Shown in pieces: positions 8,352-16,717 of a DNA stretch of 64,000 bases. Origin of the DNA: Secundilactobacillus yichangensis. GTDB lineage: Bacteria > Bacillota > Bacilli > Lactobacillales > Lactobacillaceae. The notes under the pieces are model-generated. The model searched no databases. It saw only the letters and a list, made by a program, of their open reading frames with translations, and was not told where the DNA came from. Location: NCBI RefSeq assembly GCF_016861565.1, contig NZ_BOLK01000003.1:1-64000 (forward strand). Direction: 5' to 3'. Position 1 is the stretch's first letter. Each line of letters opens with the position of its first letter. A program made the translations under genes and the position numbers.

Positions 8352-9752
8352 TTACTTATTAAAATCACTTACATTTCTGAATCTTTTAGCTTCTGTACGG
8401 TCGACACCAGACTTAAACAGCCAAAGACCAAACAGCCAAATCACGGAACCAATCAATGCCACCAGCGTTTCAAACCGGAATACCAAGATCACGCAAACCA
8501 TGGTCAAAAAAAGCAGGACAAAATAGTCCGAGTATGGTGATAGCGGCATTTTAAACTTGACCTGCTTTTCCGGCTGACCAGCCACCGCCCGTTTGTACTT
8601 AATGTGCGCCAGGATAATTGAACCCCAGATGAACAAGAAACAGGTCGTTGCAATACTGGAAATTAAAGTGAAAACTTTCCCTGGAATGAAGAAATTCAAT
8701 AAAACCACAACCGCAATGATCAGCGCTGAAAATAGCAACGCATTAACCGGTACTTGTGACCGAGACAATTTACTTAACCTTTTGGACAGCTTGGTCTGAC
8801 CGCCGTAGGAAAGTGAAAATAACATTCGTCCAGTGGTAAACAGCGCGCTGTTGCAGGCAGAGGCAGCGGCAGTCAACACAACAAAGTTAATAATGGCCGC
8901 CGCAGACTTGATGCCAATGGCAGCGAAAACTTCTACAAACGGACTCTGAGCCGGTGAATAGTAGTGCCAGGGATAAATGCACATGAGGGCTGTCAGCGAC
9001 CCCAAGTAGAAAAGAATCACCCGCATGGGGATTTCGTTGATTGCTTTAGGAATGATTGTTTTGGGATCACTGGTTTCGGAGGCGGTCATCCCCACCATTT
9101 CAATACCGATAAAGCCGAAGATCACCATTTGAAATGACAGGAAGAAGCCCTTCGCACCGTGAGCAAAAAAGTGACCATCCGTTAAATTCAAGACTGAAGC
9201 ATGACCCGCCGGCGTTTTGAACTGCATAATCACCAGCACCACCCCGATAGCAATCAGGGCAATGATAGCGGCCACTTTAACAATCGCAAACCAAAACTCA
9301 GTTTCACCGAAAGCCTGAACGGTTACCGCATTGATCAAAACTAAGATCAGCAGGATCGTTAAACCGGTAACCCACTGCGGCAAATGCGGGTACCAAAACT
9401 TCATGTACAGACCCGATGCCGTCAGATCAGCCATGGCAATGCTGAGCCAACAAACCCAGTACGTCCAGCCAGTAACGAAGCTCCACCGTTCGCCCAAATA
9501 TTTCTTAATAAAATCAATGAAAGAGTGGGCACTGATATCGGATAATAATAATTCTCCAAGTGCTCGCATCAGTAAAAAGCACGCGATACCAGCAATTAAG
9601 TATGCCAGTAAAATTGAGGGTCCTGTAAGGTGAATCGATTGACCGGAGCCTAAAAACAGCCCGGTACCAATCGTGCCGCCCAGTGCAATCATCTGCACGT
9701 GCCGGTTCTTTAATCCTCCAGACCGCTGTTCAGCGGGTTTTGCTTTTGCCAT
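8352..9752 (-). CDS. APC-family amino acid permease (AAT type)
   Basis: A 466-residue, 12-helix transporter of the amino acid-polyamine-organocation superfamily. The N-terminal signature IALGGTIGTGLFLGSG (about residues 22-37) and the later GFIGIEMVGMTASE block match the CycA/YtnA/GabP-type permeases that import neutral amino acids by proton symport. Substrate (D-alanine/glycine, GABA or another) cannot be read from sequence. It appears monocistronic, with its own terminator at 8313-8340 and a ~270 bp upstream region containing an inverted repeat at 9893-9914. Confidence 0.9.
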   Translation of the reverse strand: MAKAKPAEQRSGGLKNRHVQMIALGGTIGTGLFLGSGQSIHLTGPSILLAYLIAGIACFLLMRALGELLLSDISAHSFIDFIKKYLGERWSFVTGWTYWVCWLSIAMADLTASGLYMKFWYPHLPQWVTGLTILLILVLINAVTVQAFGETEFWFAIVKVAAIIALIAIGVVLVIMQFKTPAGHASVLNLTDGHFFAHGAKGFFLSFQMVIFGFIGIEMVGMTASETSDPKTIIPKAINEIPMRVILFYLGSLTALMCIYPWHYYSPAQSPFVEVFAAIGIKSAAAIINFVVLTAAASACNSALFTTGRMLFSLSYGGQTKLSKRLSKLSRSQVPVNALLFSALIIAVVVLLNFFIPGKVFTLISSIATTCFLFIWGSIILAHIKYKRAVAGQPEKQVKFKMPLSPYSDYFVLLFLTMVCVILVFRFETLVALIGSVIWLFGLWLFKSGVDRTEAKRFRNVSDFNK

Positions 9753-9847
9753 AAAATCGTCACTCCTTCATGGAAGTCAATTATACACGACAAAATGACC
9801 GAATTAGCGTCCCGTTAAGTTCAAGCCCAAAATTCTCGTTGATTAGT

Positions 9848-9853
9848 ATACGT
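9848..9853 (-). promoter_or_regulatory. Candidate -10 of the permease promoter
   Basis: TATACT on the minus strand about 95 bp before the permease start. A matching -35 is weak (TGACGA about 18 bp away), so this is tentative. Confidence 0.35.
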
Positions 9854-9892
9854 TAAAGTGCGGTATTATCGTCATGATTACTTTCATGATGA

Positions 9893-9914
9893 TTGTTCAC
9901 CTTTAAATGAACAA
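9893..9914. repeat. Inverted repeat upstream of the permease
   Basis: TTGTTCA-N8-TGAACAA is a perfect 7-bp inverted repeat lying about 40 bp upstream of the candidate -10. It could be a regulator operator. The rest of 9753-9971 shows no gene. Confidence 0.4.
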
Positions 9915-9971
9915 AATGCACGTTCTCAATTTTTGGTTGAAGAAAAGTATATGCACGACCCAAATTAATTC

Positions 9972-10005
9972 AAAAAAGGGCCTGATTCACAAACGAATCA
10001 AGCCC
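9972..10005 (-). terminator. Terminator of ackA
   Basis: GGGCTTGATTC pairs with GAATCAGGCCC (one mismatch) and is followed by TTTTTT on the minus strand, 20 bp after the ackA stop. Confidence 0.92.
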
Positions 10006-10025
10006 TCATGGTGATTAAATTAAAC

Positions 10026-11216
10026 TTATTTAGCTAAGCGTTCAACATCGCGAACGATCATCAACTCTTCATCCGTTGGGATCAACAGTGTCTTGACCTT
10101 TGCATCCGCAGTTGATAAATCGCGTTCTACGCCGCGAATATTGTTCTTTTCTGGGTCAACGGCAATGCCGAAGTAGCTCAACTTGTCAGCTACTTCTTGG
10201 CGAATAGGAATATCGTTTTCACCAACACCGGCCGTAAAGACAATCGCGTCAACACCATTCATTTCGGCAATGTATTTACCAACATAGCCAACAATCCGGT
10301 TGATATACATGTCACGGGCAAGGTGAGCCTGCTTGTTTTTACCCTGAACTTTTTCCAGGTCGCGCATGTCAGCTGAATATTCAGAAACACCCAGTAAACC
10401 AGACTTCTTGTTCAAGATTTCAATCATATCGTTAGGATCCTTGATCTTTAATTTTTCCATCAAGAAACTAACCAATGAAGCATCAATATCACCTGAACGG
10501 GTTGCCATCATGATCCCTGCCAAAGGCGTGAAGCCCATGGAAGTATCGTATGACTTGCCATTCTTAACGGCAGTAATTGAAGCACCGGCACCAATGTGCA
10601 TGGTGATCAGTTTAAGGTCTGCCAAAGGCTTGCCAAGCATTGCAGCAGCCCGGCCAGCAACGTAACGGTGGCTAGTACCATGGGCACCATACTTACGAGC
10701 ACCATACTTCTTGTAGTATTTGTAAGGAATGGCGTACATGTAATTAGTCTGCGGCATCGTTGTGTGGAATGAAGTATCGAAAACAGCCACGTTAGGTACA
10801 TCTGGCAAAATCTTTCTGAATGCCCGGATACCCATGGCTTCAGCAGGGTTATGCAATGGTGCATATTCAGCTAAGTCTTCGATCTTCTTCAAAACTTCAT
10901 CATCAACGAGAACTGAATCGGTAAAGAATTCACCACCAGCAACGACCCGGTGACCGACCCCAGTAATTTCGTTATAGTCTGAAATGATGTGCAAATCAAT
11001 CAGCTTTTCAAGCATCAGATGAATCGCTTGTTCATGAGTATCAACGTCTTGAGTGTTCTCAAACTTGTTACCATGACCATACTTGATGGTAACGATTGAG
11101 TCTTTCAACCCGATCCGTTCGATCACACCGCTGGTGATGACCTTTTCTGAAGGCACTTCGAATAATTTAAACTTTAATGTTGAGCTCCCTGCATTGACGG
11201 CAAGTGTTTTTCCCAT
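10026..11216 (-). CDS. ackA: Acetate kinase
   Basis: A 396-residue full-length acetate kinase (acetyl-phosphate + ADP to acetate + ATP), the ATP-yielding end step of heterolactic sugar use with an electron acceptor. Active-site residues corresponding to Asn7, Arg91, His180 and Arg241 of the archaeal enzyme are visible as Asn8, Arg90, His179 and Arg240. The HxGNGxS motif reads HIGAGAS (207-213), so its Asn is Ala210, which is unusual. It follows the methyltransferase gene by 17 bp with an AAGGAGA-type site, and ends at a strong terminator. Confidence 0.96.
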   Translation of the reverse strand: MGKTLAVNAGSSTLKFKLFEVPSEKVITSGVIERIGLKDSIVTIKYGHGNKFENTQDVDTHEQAIHLMLEKLIDLHIISDYNEITGVGHRVVAGGEFFTDSVLVDDEVLKKIEDLAEYAPLHNPAEAMGIRAFRKILPDVPNVAVFDTSFHTTMPQTNYMYAIPYKYYKKYGARKYGAHGTSHRYVAGRAAAMLGKPLADLKLITMHIGAGASITAVKNGKSYDTSMGFTPLAGIMMATRSGDIDASLVSFLMEKLKIKDPNDMIEILNKKSGLLGVSEYSADMRDLEKVQGKNKQAHLARDMYINRIVGYVGKYIAEMNGVDAIVFTAGVGENDIPIRQEVADKLSYFGIAVDPEKNNIRGVERDLSTADAKVKTLLIPTDEELMIVRDVERLAK

Positions 11217-11233
11217 ATCATAATCTCCTTATG

Positions 11234-12256
11234 CTAACGCTTTAGTAAGTCATTAAGTTCCCAGTCAACTATTTCTGCAATGAACTTTGAAAACGCAGTT
11301 TGATCCTTGAATGACGGAAATTCGCCAATCATCACCTTATCTGCTTGTTTAACACCTTCACCATGCCGCTGCAGCAGCAAAATTGATTTTGCTGACTGCT
11401 TAGCTGTAAATAAATCCTTTGGTAAAGCTAATAAACCCTGCAAATAAGCCGCGTCTTGAAGCCAAGACAAGAGCCTCTTTGACTCCGGGGTTGAAAACAA
11501 CTGACTTGGAACTAAAAAGACACCGTAACCACCCGGTTTAACGAAGCGCATTGCTTGTTCCAACAATAAATGGTGGACGTAAGAATGGCCTGACTGGGCA
11601 TGTGTCTTGAACGTTGTCACTTTTTCATCCAGTGGATAATAACCAATCGGCAAATCGGAAACAACCAAATCAGCTTCCGGAATCTGCAGTTCACCTAGGG
11701 CATCTTGGTGCATCAAGGTGACTGAGGCCTGCTGCAAAGTCGTGCTGATATCTGCGACCGAAAGCAATGACTCATCGTTATCGATCCCAATGGCAGCCAC
11801 TTTTTCGTGAGTCGCATCCTTCAGCTGATTGATAATCGTTGTCAATAAATTGGCGGTACCAACAGCCGGATCAAGAATTGTCAGCTGATTTTGTTTTTCG
11901 ACCAGTCGAATAACGATATATCCCATAACCATACCAATGCTGTCAGGGGTCATTTGATGGTTCCCCTGAATATCATCTTCGCGCATGGCTTTAAGCATTG
12001 ATAACTGAATGCCTTGACGTACGGTTTCGGGATTCAATCGGCTGCGATCGACAGAATTATAAAGGCCCTGAAGCTGCTGAACAACCTTTTCATCCGGCCG
12101 GCCATCCTCGACCTGAACGTGTCCGTCGATCAGATTATCACCGGATTCAATAAAGGCGTCTAAATAAGACGTTGAGAGCGCATCTTTAAGTAACTCGCTG
12201 GATTCATCGAGAACCTTAAAGAACGCCTCTGTTTCTTTAATAGCCAGAATTGTCAA
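11234..12256 (-). CDS. Class I SAM-dependent methyltransferase, YtxK/ComYH type
   Basis: About 340 residues with an N6-adenine-methylase-like Rossmann fold: a helical N-terminal part, the SAM motif LDPAVGTANLL (about residue 130) and SDLPIGYYP in place of NPPY. Streptococcal ComYH, at the end of the com pilus operon before ackA, is the matching gene and position. Substrate is unknown. The start is doubtful: TTG 12256 touches AGGAGG with no spacing, so the real start may be ATT 12250 or CTG 12247. A TATAAT at ~12290 suggests a promoter separate from comG. Confidence 0.82.
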   Translation of the reverse strand: MTILAIKETEAFFKVLDESSELLKDALSTSYLDAFIESGDNLIDGHVQVEDGRPDEKVVQQLQGLYNSVDRSRLNPETVRQGIQLSMLKAMREDDIQGNHQMTPDSIGMVMGYIVIRLVEKQNQLTILDPAVGTANLLTTIINQLKDATHEKVAAIGIDNDESLLSVADISTTLQQASVTLMHQDALGELQIPEADLVVSDLPIGYYPLDEKVTTFKTHAQSGHSYVHHLLLEQAMRFVKPGGYGVFLVPSQLFSTPESKRLLSWLQDAAYLQGLLALPKDLFTAKQSAKSILLLQRHGEGVKQADKVMIGEFPSFKDQTAFSKFIAEIVDWELNDLLKR

Positions 12257-12285
12257 CCTCCTATTCTATTGGTTTCTCCACACAG

Positions 12286-12291
12286 ATTATA
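12286..12291 (-). promoter_or_regulatory. Candidate promoter -10 for the methyltransferase-ackA unit
   Basis: TATAAT on the minus strand about 30 bp before the AGGAGG site, with TTAACT 17 bp further upstream as a weak -35. It would let ackA be expressed independently of the competence operon. Confidence 0.5.
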
Positions 12292-12350
12292 GTTTACAAA
12301 TATTCGACAGTTAATTCAAGCGAACACGAGAAATTTAACCGCTGCGTCAG

Positions 12351-12506
12351 CTACTTGGCCCGTATTTTTTGTTCGTAGTGCTGAATCAAAACGTTGTAAG
12401 ACTCCACTTGGCGCTGGTAGCCCTGTAACTGAAATAGTAAAATACCGCTTAAAAGAATTAAAAAAAGTAACGCTAAGATGGTCACAAAGCCTGAGCGCTC
12501 AGTCAT
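12351..12506 (-). CDS. comGG: ComGG-like small competence protein (51 aa)
   Basis: A 51-codon frame directly after comGF, overlapping it by 8 bp, with GGAGG 5 nt before its ATG. It starts MTERSGFVTILALLF, has one strongly hydrophobic helix (about residues 7-25) and a short polar tail. Its position as the last comG gene and the N-terminal helix fit ComGG, the minor pseudopilin of the DNA-uptake pilus, but it is much shorter than Bacillus ComGG (~124 residues). Similarity is positional rather than clear at sequence level. Confidence 0.65.
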   Translation of the reverse strand: MTERSGFVTILALLFLILLSGILLFQLQGYQRQVESYNVLIQHYEQKIRAK

Positions 12507-12921
12507 GCTTACCTCCAATGGCAGTGGTTGCCGAGAACTGCTGCGTTTTAGTTTTCACGTCAATTTTTAATCGTCCGTGGTCAACGTCAAATTCATAATA
12601 CGACATCCCCTTAAAAAGGGGCATATAGCCACCCTTATCCGTAGTCAGAATCAGGTTGCCATCGTGCCCCTTCAAATAATAAGTACGTTCTTTGTCACTA
12701 TGCGGAATCAGTTGGGCATTTTGCAAATAAACCTTTCCTAAACTAAAGCGGTATTGACTGCCTTCTAATTCTCCCAGCATGTGATACCACGCCAGCTGTT
12801 CGTCATACCGCTGCTGCGAGCGAACAGTCATCATTTGAAAACCGAATTGTATGCTCAATAAGGCTAATGCCGTTACTGCCAGCGCAATCAACGTTTCAAT
12901 CAGTGTAAAGCCAGCTTTCAT
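12499..12921 (-). CDS. comGF: Competence minor pseudopilin ComGF
   Basis: A 140-residue type IV pilin-like protein. The prepilin peptidase (ComC) cleavage motif KAGFTLIETL is at residues 2-11, followed by a hydrophobic helix and a soluble domain. It starts at ATG 12921 within the comGE stop (ATGA overlap). As in Bacillus, ComGF would be a minor component of the transformation pilus. Confidence 0.85.
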   Translation of the reverse strand: MKAGFTLIETLIALAVTALALLSIQFGFQMMTVRSQQRYDEQLAWYHMLGELEGSQYRFSLGKVYLQNAQLIPHSDKERTYYLKGHDGNLILTTDKGGYMPLFKGMSYYEFDVDHGRLKIDVKTKTQQFSATTAIGGKHD

Positions 12922-13121
12922 TTTGCCACCTGCTTTACTGGCTTGAGCTGAGCTTCAAACTGATGACGCAGCTGTTCCACCCGTTCTTGCCGCTGTTGGA
13001 GTTGATGTTCCATCGTGACGTGTGCCTGAGTGAATAAAATTAGCCCGAGGCTGATCAATACCAGCCCAATTAGTGCATCACTCAAAACGAACGCGCGTTT
13101 ATGCTGCCTGCCTATCCACAT
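12918..13121 (-). CDS. comGE: Competence pseudopilin ComGE-like protein
   Basis: A 67-residue protein with an N-terminal hydrophobic helix (about residues 14-32) and a polar coiled-coil-like tail. The processing motif is degenerate (RAFVLSDALIGL, with Asp where pilins have Glu5). It overlaps comGD by 23 bp and has a G-run ribosome binding site (GGGGGGT). Assignment is from size, helix and gene order. Confidence 0.7.
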   Translation of the reverse strand: MWIGRQHKRAFVLSDALIGLVLISLGLILFTQAHVTMEHQLQQRQERVEQLRHQFEAQLKPVKQVAK

Positions 13122-13545
13122 GGTAGACCCCCCAGCCCATTTGAATCACTAACCGATAAGTTCGCCGATCAATGTCCGATGAAAAAGTGACCGTTCTCGG
13201 TGAAATCGTTGCGTCCGACCTAATCAGCAAGGTTTCTTCCTGCTTGGGATGCAGACTTCGCGGCATCGTCAGGGACCGTTCTTCATCCGCCGTCCGAAAA
13301 ACGATCGGCGCACCCTCCTTGATCGTAATCTCCGTTTTTTTACCGTGGTACTGAGCTTGATAGAGCGCTTGCTTCCAGTAACTATCAAAACTGTCCCAAA
13401 AAGCCCGCTCAGTTTGCAGCGACGACCGGGAAAAACGTTGGCCGCCAACCATGATCAGTACTAAAAGACTACTGATAATCACCAGGGTAATGAGCATTTC
13501 AATCATCGTAAATCCCTCACGATCCTGCTTTAACATCATCGCCAT
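13099..13545 (-). CDS. comGD: Competence minor pseudopilin ComGD
   Basis: A 148-residue pseudopilin with the cleavage motif REGFTMIEMLITL near residues 9-21 and a following TM helix. The start is ATG 13545, since GAGGGG lies 10 nt upstream within comGC; the longer frame to 13572 has no such site. It overlaps comGC by 29 bp. Confidence 0.83.
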   Translation of the reverse strand: MAMMLKQDREGFTMIEMLITLVIISSLLVLIMVGGQRFSRSSLQTERAFWDSFDSYWKQALYQAQYHGKKTEITIKEGAPIVFRTADEERSLTMPRSLHPKQEETLLIRSDATISPRTVTFSSDIDRRTYRLVIQMGWGVYHVDRQAA

Positions 13546-13822
13546 TAATTTTGATCCCCTCTTTGACCGCAATTTTTACCTGCTTAGACGTCAAATAACC
13601 GGCCTTTTGCAAATCACCTAAACTGGCTGTCTTCTTCTCCGTTGCGTCCAAATAAGTATCCAGCTGCGTTTGAACCACCGTGGTCATAGCGCTGGTGTGG
13701 ACCGAGTTGGCCCGGTCCTTTTGATGATTAATATTAGGCGCAATGATTAGAATTAATAGTCCAATAATAAAAAGTACAATCGTCATTTCTATTAAAGTAA
13801 ACCCGTCCTTTTTTCGTCGCAT
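13517..13822 (-). CDS. comGC: Major competence pilin ComGC
   Basis: A 101-residue pilin, the expected size for ComGC. The prepilin motif KDGFTLIEMTIVL (residues 6-18) is near perfect, with Glu at +5. The C-terminal part carries the conserved L..Y.D.......G...LQKAGYL block. It begins at the comGB stop (TAATG, 1-bp overlap) after GGAGG. It would form the shaft of the DNA-uptake pilus. Confidence 0.93.
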   Translation of the reverse strand: MRRKKDGFTLIEMTIVLFIIGLLILIIAPNINHQKDRANSVHTSAMTTVVQTQLDTYLDATEKKTASLGDLQKAGYLTSKQVKIAVKEGIKINGDDVKAGS

Positions 13823-14856
13823 TATAGTCCTCCAATCGTGTGATACATGGGTAAAAACAAACTGGCATAAGCTCCGATGATGACTCCGCCAATCAGAACA
13901 AAAGATAACGGCTGAATCCAGGTCATCATGGTTTCCAATCGGTTAGTCAGCCGCTGATAATACAGTTCTGTTAATGCCGTTAATTCCTTTACCAGATTGG
14001 ACTGCGACTTGCCGCTTTGAAAAAGCATTTGCAATTCATTGGGTAAAAAATAAAACTGCGCTAGCACTTCCGGTAACGGCTGCCCTGCAGCTAACGCCGT
14101 TTCCAGCTTACCGCCTAGCTGATATAACAGCGTAGTGGTCTTGGCTTTCCGCAGCGTTAACAAAATTTCCTGAAACCCCAGTCCGCCCTCAAACATAATG
14201 GTCAAGGTCGCCAAGAAATAGTAGCCATAGTAGGCTTGCACGATTGGTCCAATGATGGGTATCCGAGCGGTCTGTTCCACCCGCTTTAAAATTGGCTGCT
14301 GCTTGATGGCTTGGTAAGCACAGATACTAAGTAATATTAGCGGTACAATGACAATACTCCACCACCAATTGGTTGAGTGTGCTCGACCAGTATCGGCTAA
14401 CAGCTCGATTTGCGGCAGTATCACCAGTTTCATGCCGGTGATAATTACTGCCAAAATCACTACCAGTATTAATGGATATTGCAATAGTCGTTTAATTTTT
14501 TGGTGCCGCTGATGCGCCGTTTGCAGCAGCCGGCTCACCTGCCCCAAGCTTTGTGTGAGCTGCCCGTGTTCTTCAGCCAGTTGCAGCTGCAACCCAATTT
14601 GATCATCTACAAAAGGTTCAAAGGTTTGACTCACCGTGTAACCGGCATGCAGCTGCGTATTGATCCAACGTAAATCGGCTAATTGCTGCTTATATAACAC
14701 CTCGCAAAATTGCACGGCATGGCGAACCGAAAAACCAACTAATAATAAATCACTGATTGTCCGAAATATCCTAGCTTGGATCGTGATCGACCAAGGTTTA
14801 ACCTCTGCTAAATCGCTGATAGACTGATTCTGAAATTTGACCGCTTCTTCTTGCAT
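13822..14856 (-). CDS. comGB: Competence pilus platform protein ComGB
   Basis: A 344-residue polytopic membrane protein of the GspF/PilC family with two F-type repeats and TM segments near residues 125-150, 165-185 and 315-335. It anchors the ComGA ATPase. The start at ATG 14856 overlaps comGA by 59 bp, with GGGAGGAG about 10 nt upstream. Confidence 0.9.
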   Translation of the reverse strand: MQEEAVKFQNQSISDLAEVKPWSITIQARIFRTISDLLLVGFSVRHAVQFCEVLYKQQLADLRWINTQLHAGYTVSQTFEPFVDDQIGLQLQLAEEHGQLTQSLGQVSRLLQTAHQRHQKIKRLLQYPLILVVILAVIITGMKLVILPQIELLADTGRAHSTNWWWSIVIVPLILLSICAYQAIKQQPILKRVEQTARIPIIGPIVQAYYGYYFLATLTIMFEGGLGFQEILLTLRKAKTTTLLYQLGGKLETALAAGQPLPEVLAQFYFLPNELQMLFQSGKSQSNLVKELTALTELYYQRLTNRLETMMTWIQPLSFVLIGGVIIGAYASLFLPMYHTIGGL

Positions 14857-15769
14857 CGCTCAGATTCTCCTCCCACTTGGGTGTCATTACGTTAGCCTGC
14901 TGCCAGGCATCAACTGGACCGCTTACCAAATCAAGCAAGGCTGCTAACTCACCGTTTGCAGTTGGCAGCAGTCGTTGATAGGCCACACCGGTAACAGCTT
15001 GATTGAGCGCCGCCGAATCAATTCCTAATTGATTTAAACGGGTAACGATCCCCTTAGCCGTCTGGGCGTGAACACTGCTCAATACCAGGTGACCGCTTAA
15101 CGCAGCGTCGATTGCCGCCTTAGCAGTTTCATAATCACGAATTTCGCCAATAATCAGCACTTCCGGCCGATGCCGCAAAGCCACTTTGATCAGCGCCTGA
15201 TAACTCATTTCCGCTGCGGGGTTCACCTGTAACTGCAGGAAATCCGGCGCCACAATCTCCGTTGGATCCTCAACCGACAATACGGATAAGGTCTGACTCA
15301 ACTCCTTTGCTAAATGATAAATCGTACTGGTTTTGCCGGATCCAGTAGGTCCAGCAAACAGTATCAGGCCACGCAGTAAACACCATTCCTGCAGCTGAGT
15401 CAGCTGTTCCCGAAATAAAAATGCTAAGTTCTGCTTCTCAAGGGGCAGAAGCAGTCGAATCACAATGGATTCTTGATTAATAAAATTACCCACGCTGGAT
15501 AATCGCAAATGAACCGTTTGATCGGCAACCGTCAACGTGAGTGCGCCTAGCTGGGGACGCCGAGTTTCAGTAATGGCCATATTAGCACGATACTTGAAGT
15601 GGGCAATCAGCTGCTGCCCTTCACTAAGGGATAATTCTCTGACCAGCGATAAGCCATCACCGTGGTGTTCAAACACCTTATAGGCGTCGCCGACAGGCTG
15701 AATGTGCAAATCAGAACTGCCGGATGCCAGCGCGGCACTCAGCAGCGTTTGTCCTAATTGTTCTATCAT
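14798..15769 (-). CDS. comGA: Competence pilus assembly ATPase ComGA
   Basis: A 323-residue traffic ATPase (GspE/PilT superfamily) that powers the DNA-uptake pilus. Visible motifs: Walker A GPTGSGKTSTIYH, the Asp box VEDPTEI, Walker B VLIIGEIRD and the His box LSSVHAQ. The short N-terminal domain matches other ComGA proteins. The start is ATG 15769 with GGAGG 9 nt upstream; the frame continues to 15829 but without a site. It heads the seven-gene comG operon. Confidence 0.94.
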   Translation of the reverse strand: MIEQLGQTLLSAALASGSSDLHIQPVGDAYKVFEHHGDGLSLVRELSLSEGQQLIAHFKYRANMAITETRRPQLGALTLTVADQTVHLRLSSVGNFINQESIVIRLLLPLEKQNLAFLFREQLTQLQEWCLLRGLILFAGPTGSGKTSTIYHLAKELSQTLSVLSVEDPTEIVAPDFLQLQVNPAAEMSYQALIKVALRHRPEVLIIGEIRDYETAKAAIDAALSGHLVLSSVHAQTAKGIVTRLNQLGIDSAALNQAVTGVAYQRLLPTANGELAALLDLVSGPVDAWQQANVMTPKWEENLSDARRSGQISESVYQRFSRG

Positions 15770-15827
15770 ACTTTCCGTCCTCCTGAGCCTAACTACGCGA
15801 TTGATGGCACAGAAGTTTGAGCACAAC

Positions 15828-15862
15828 AAAAAAGCCGTTCCCCAGTTGTGGGAAACGGCTTT
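15828..15862 (-). terminator. Terminator between yebC and comGA
   Basis: AAAGCCGTT pairs with AACGGCTTT (arms 15854-15862 and 15831-15839) and is followed by a T run on the minus strand. It ends the yebC transcript, so comG expression must start in the ~60 bp that follow, where I see no convincing promoter. Confidence 0.9.
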
Positions 15863-15876
15863 ATCAGTCTAATCGA

Positions 15877-16611
15877 TTATTCTACGCCTTCAGGCAACGT
15901 TGCTGCTTCATAAACATCTGAAACATCATCGTTAGCTTCAAGTTCATCGATCAAACCTTGGTATTGAGAAACTTTGTCTTCTGGAACTTCAGTAGTGTTC
16001 TCTGGGAACATCCGAACTTCAGCAGTATCCAAGTTGTACTTTTGCTGCAGCGCGTCACGTACTGCCGTCAAGCTCGATGGATCTGAGAAGATTTCAAATT
16101 GATCATCGCTGGTCTTCATGTCATCAGCACCAGCGTCAAGTGCATCCATCAAAACCGTGTCTTCATCGGCATCTAAGCCATCACGTAAGATAACGATGTA
16201 GCCCTTACGATCAAACATATAAGAAACTGAACCAGCAGCACCTAAAGATCCACCGTGATGCGTAAAGGCGGAACGAACTGCAGCCGCGGTCCGGTTCTTG
16301 TTATCGGTCAAAGCAGCCACCATAATGGCAGTTCCACCAGGGCCGTAGCCTTCATAAGTGATTTCTTCGAACTTAGCACCGCCGACACCAGAAGCCTTAT
16401 CAATAGCGCGTTGAACGTTATCCTTAGGCATGTTAGCAGCACGAGCCTTATCCATCACCAATCGAAGTTGAGGGTTGTTTGCTGGATCAGGATCACCTGC
16501 TTTAGCGGCTTGATATAAGTCACGTGAGATTTTTTGGAAAATTTTTCCACGCTTAGCATCTTGGGCGTTTTTACGTCCTTGGATGTTATGCCATTTTGAA
16601 TGTCCTGACAT
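15877..16611 (-). CDS. YebC/PmpR family protein
   Basis: A 244-residue protein beginning [21 protein letters not shown], the invariant family start, and of the standard length. Members are DNA-binding regulators or, for some homologues, translation factors easing ribosome stalling on proline runs; which applies here is not visible. It forms a single-gene unit with a TATAAT-type promoter upstream (about 16665) and a strong terminator downstream. Confidence 0.93.
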   Translation of the reverse strand: MSGHSKWHNIQGRKNAQDAKRGKIFQKISRDLYQAAKAGDPDPANNPQLRLVMDKARAANMPKDNVQRAIDKASGVGGAKFEEITYEGYGPGGTAIMVAALTDNKNRTAAAVRSAFTHHGGSLGAAGSVSYMFDRKGYIVILRDGLDADEDTVLMDALDAGADDMKTSDDQFEIFSDPSSLTAVRDALQQKYNLDTAEVRMFPENTTEVPEDKVSQYQGLIDELEANDDVSDVYEAATLPEGVE

Positions 16612-16717
16612 TTCACGACTCCTCTTTTCTTAATTATATTCGTTTACACAGACCTTATTATAATATCACGCGGCGAATTTCAATACAACCTGTCAGCAAT
16701 GAAACCGGTAAAATTTT

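Noticed and set aside
8193-8352. Cobalamin riboswitch upstream of the operon containing cobQ
   Set aside because: The operon leader is short and shows no B12-box-like sequence or large structured leader.
15770-15830. ComX cin-box before comGA
   Set aside because: No TACGAATA-like sequence in the ~60 bp between the yebC terminator and comGA.
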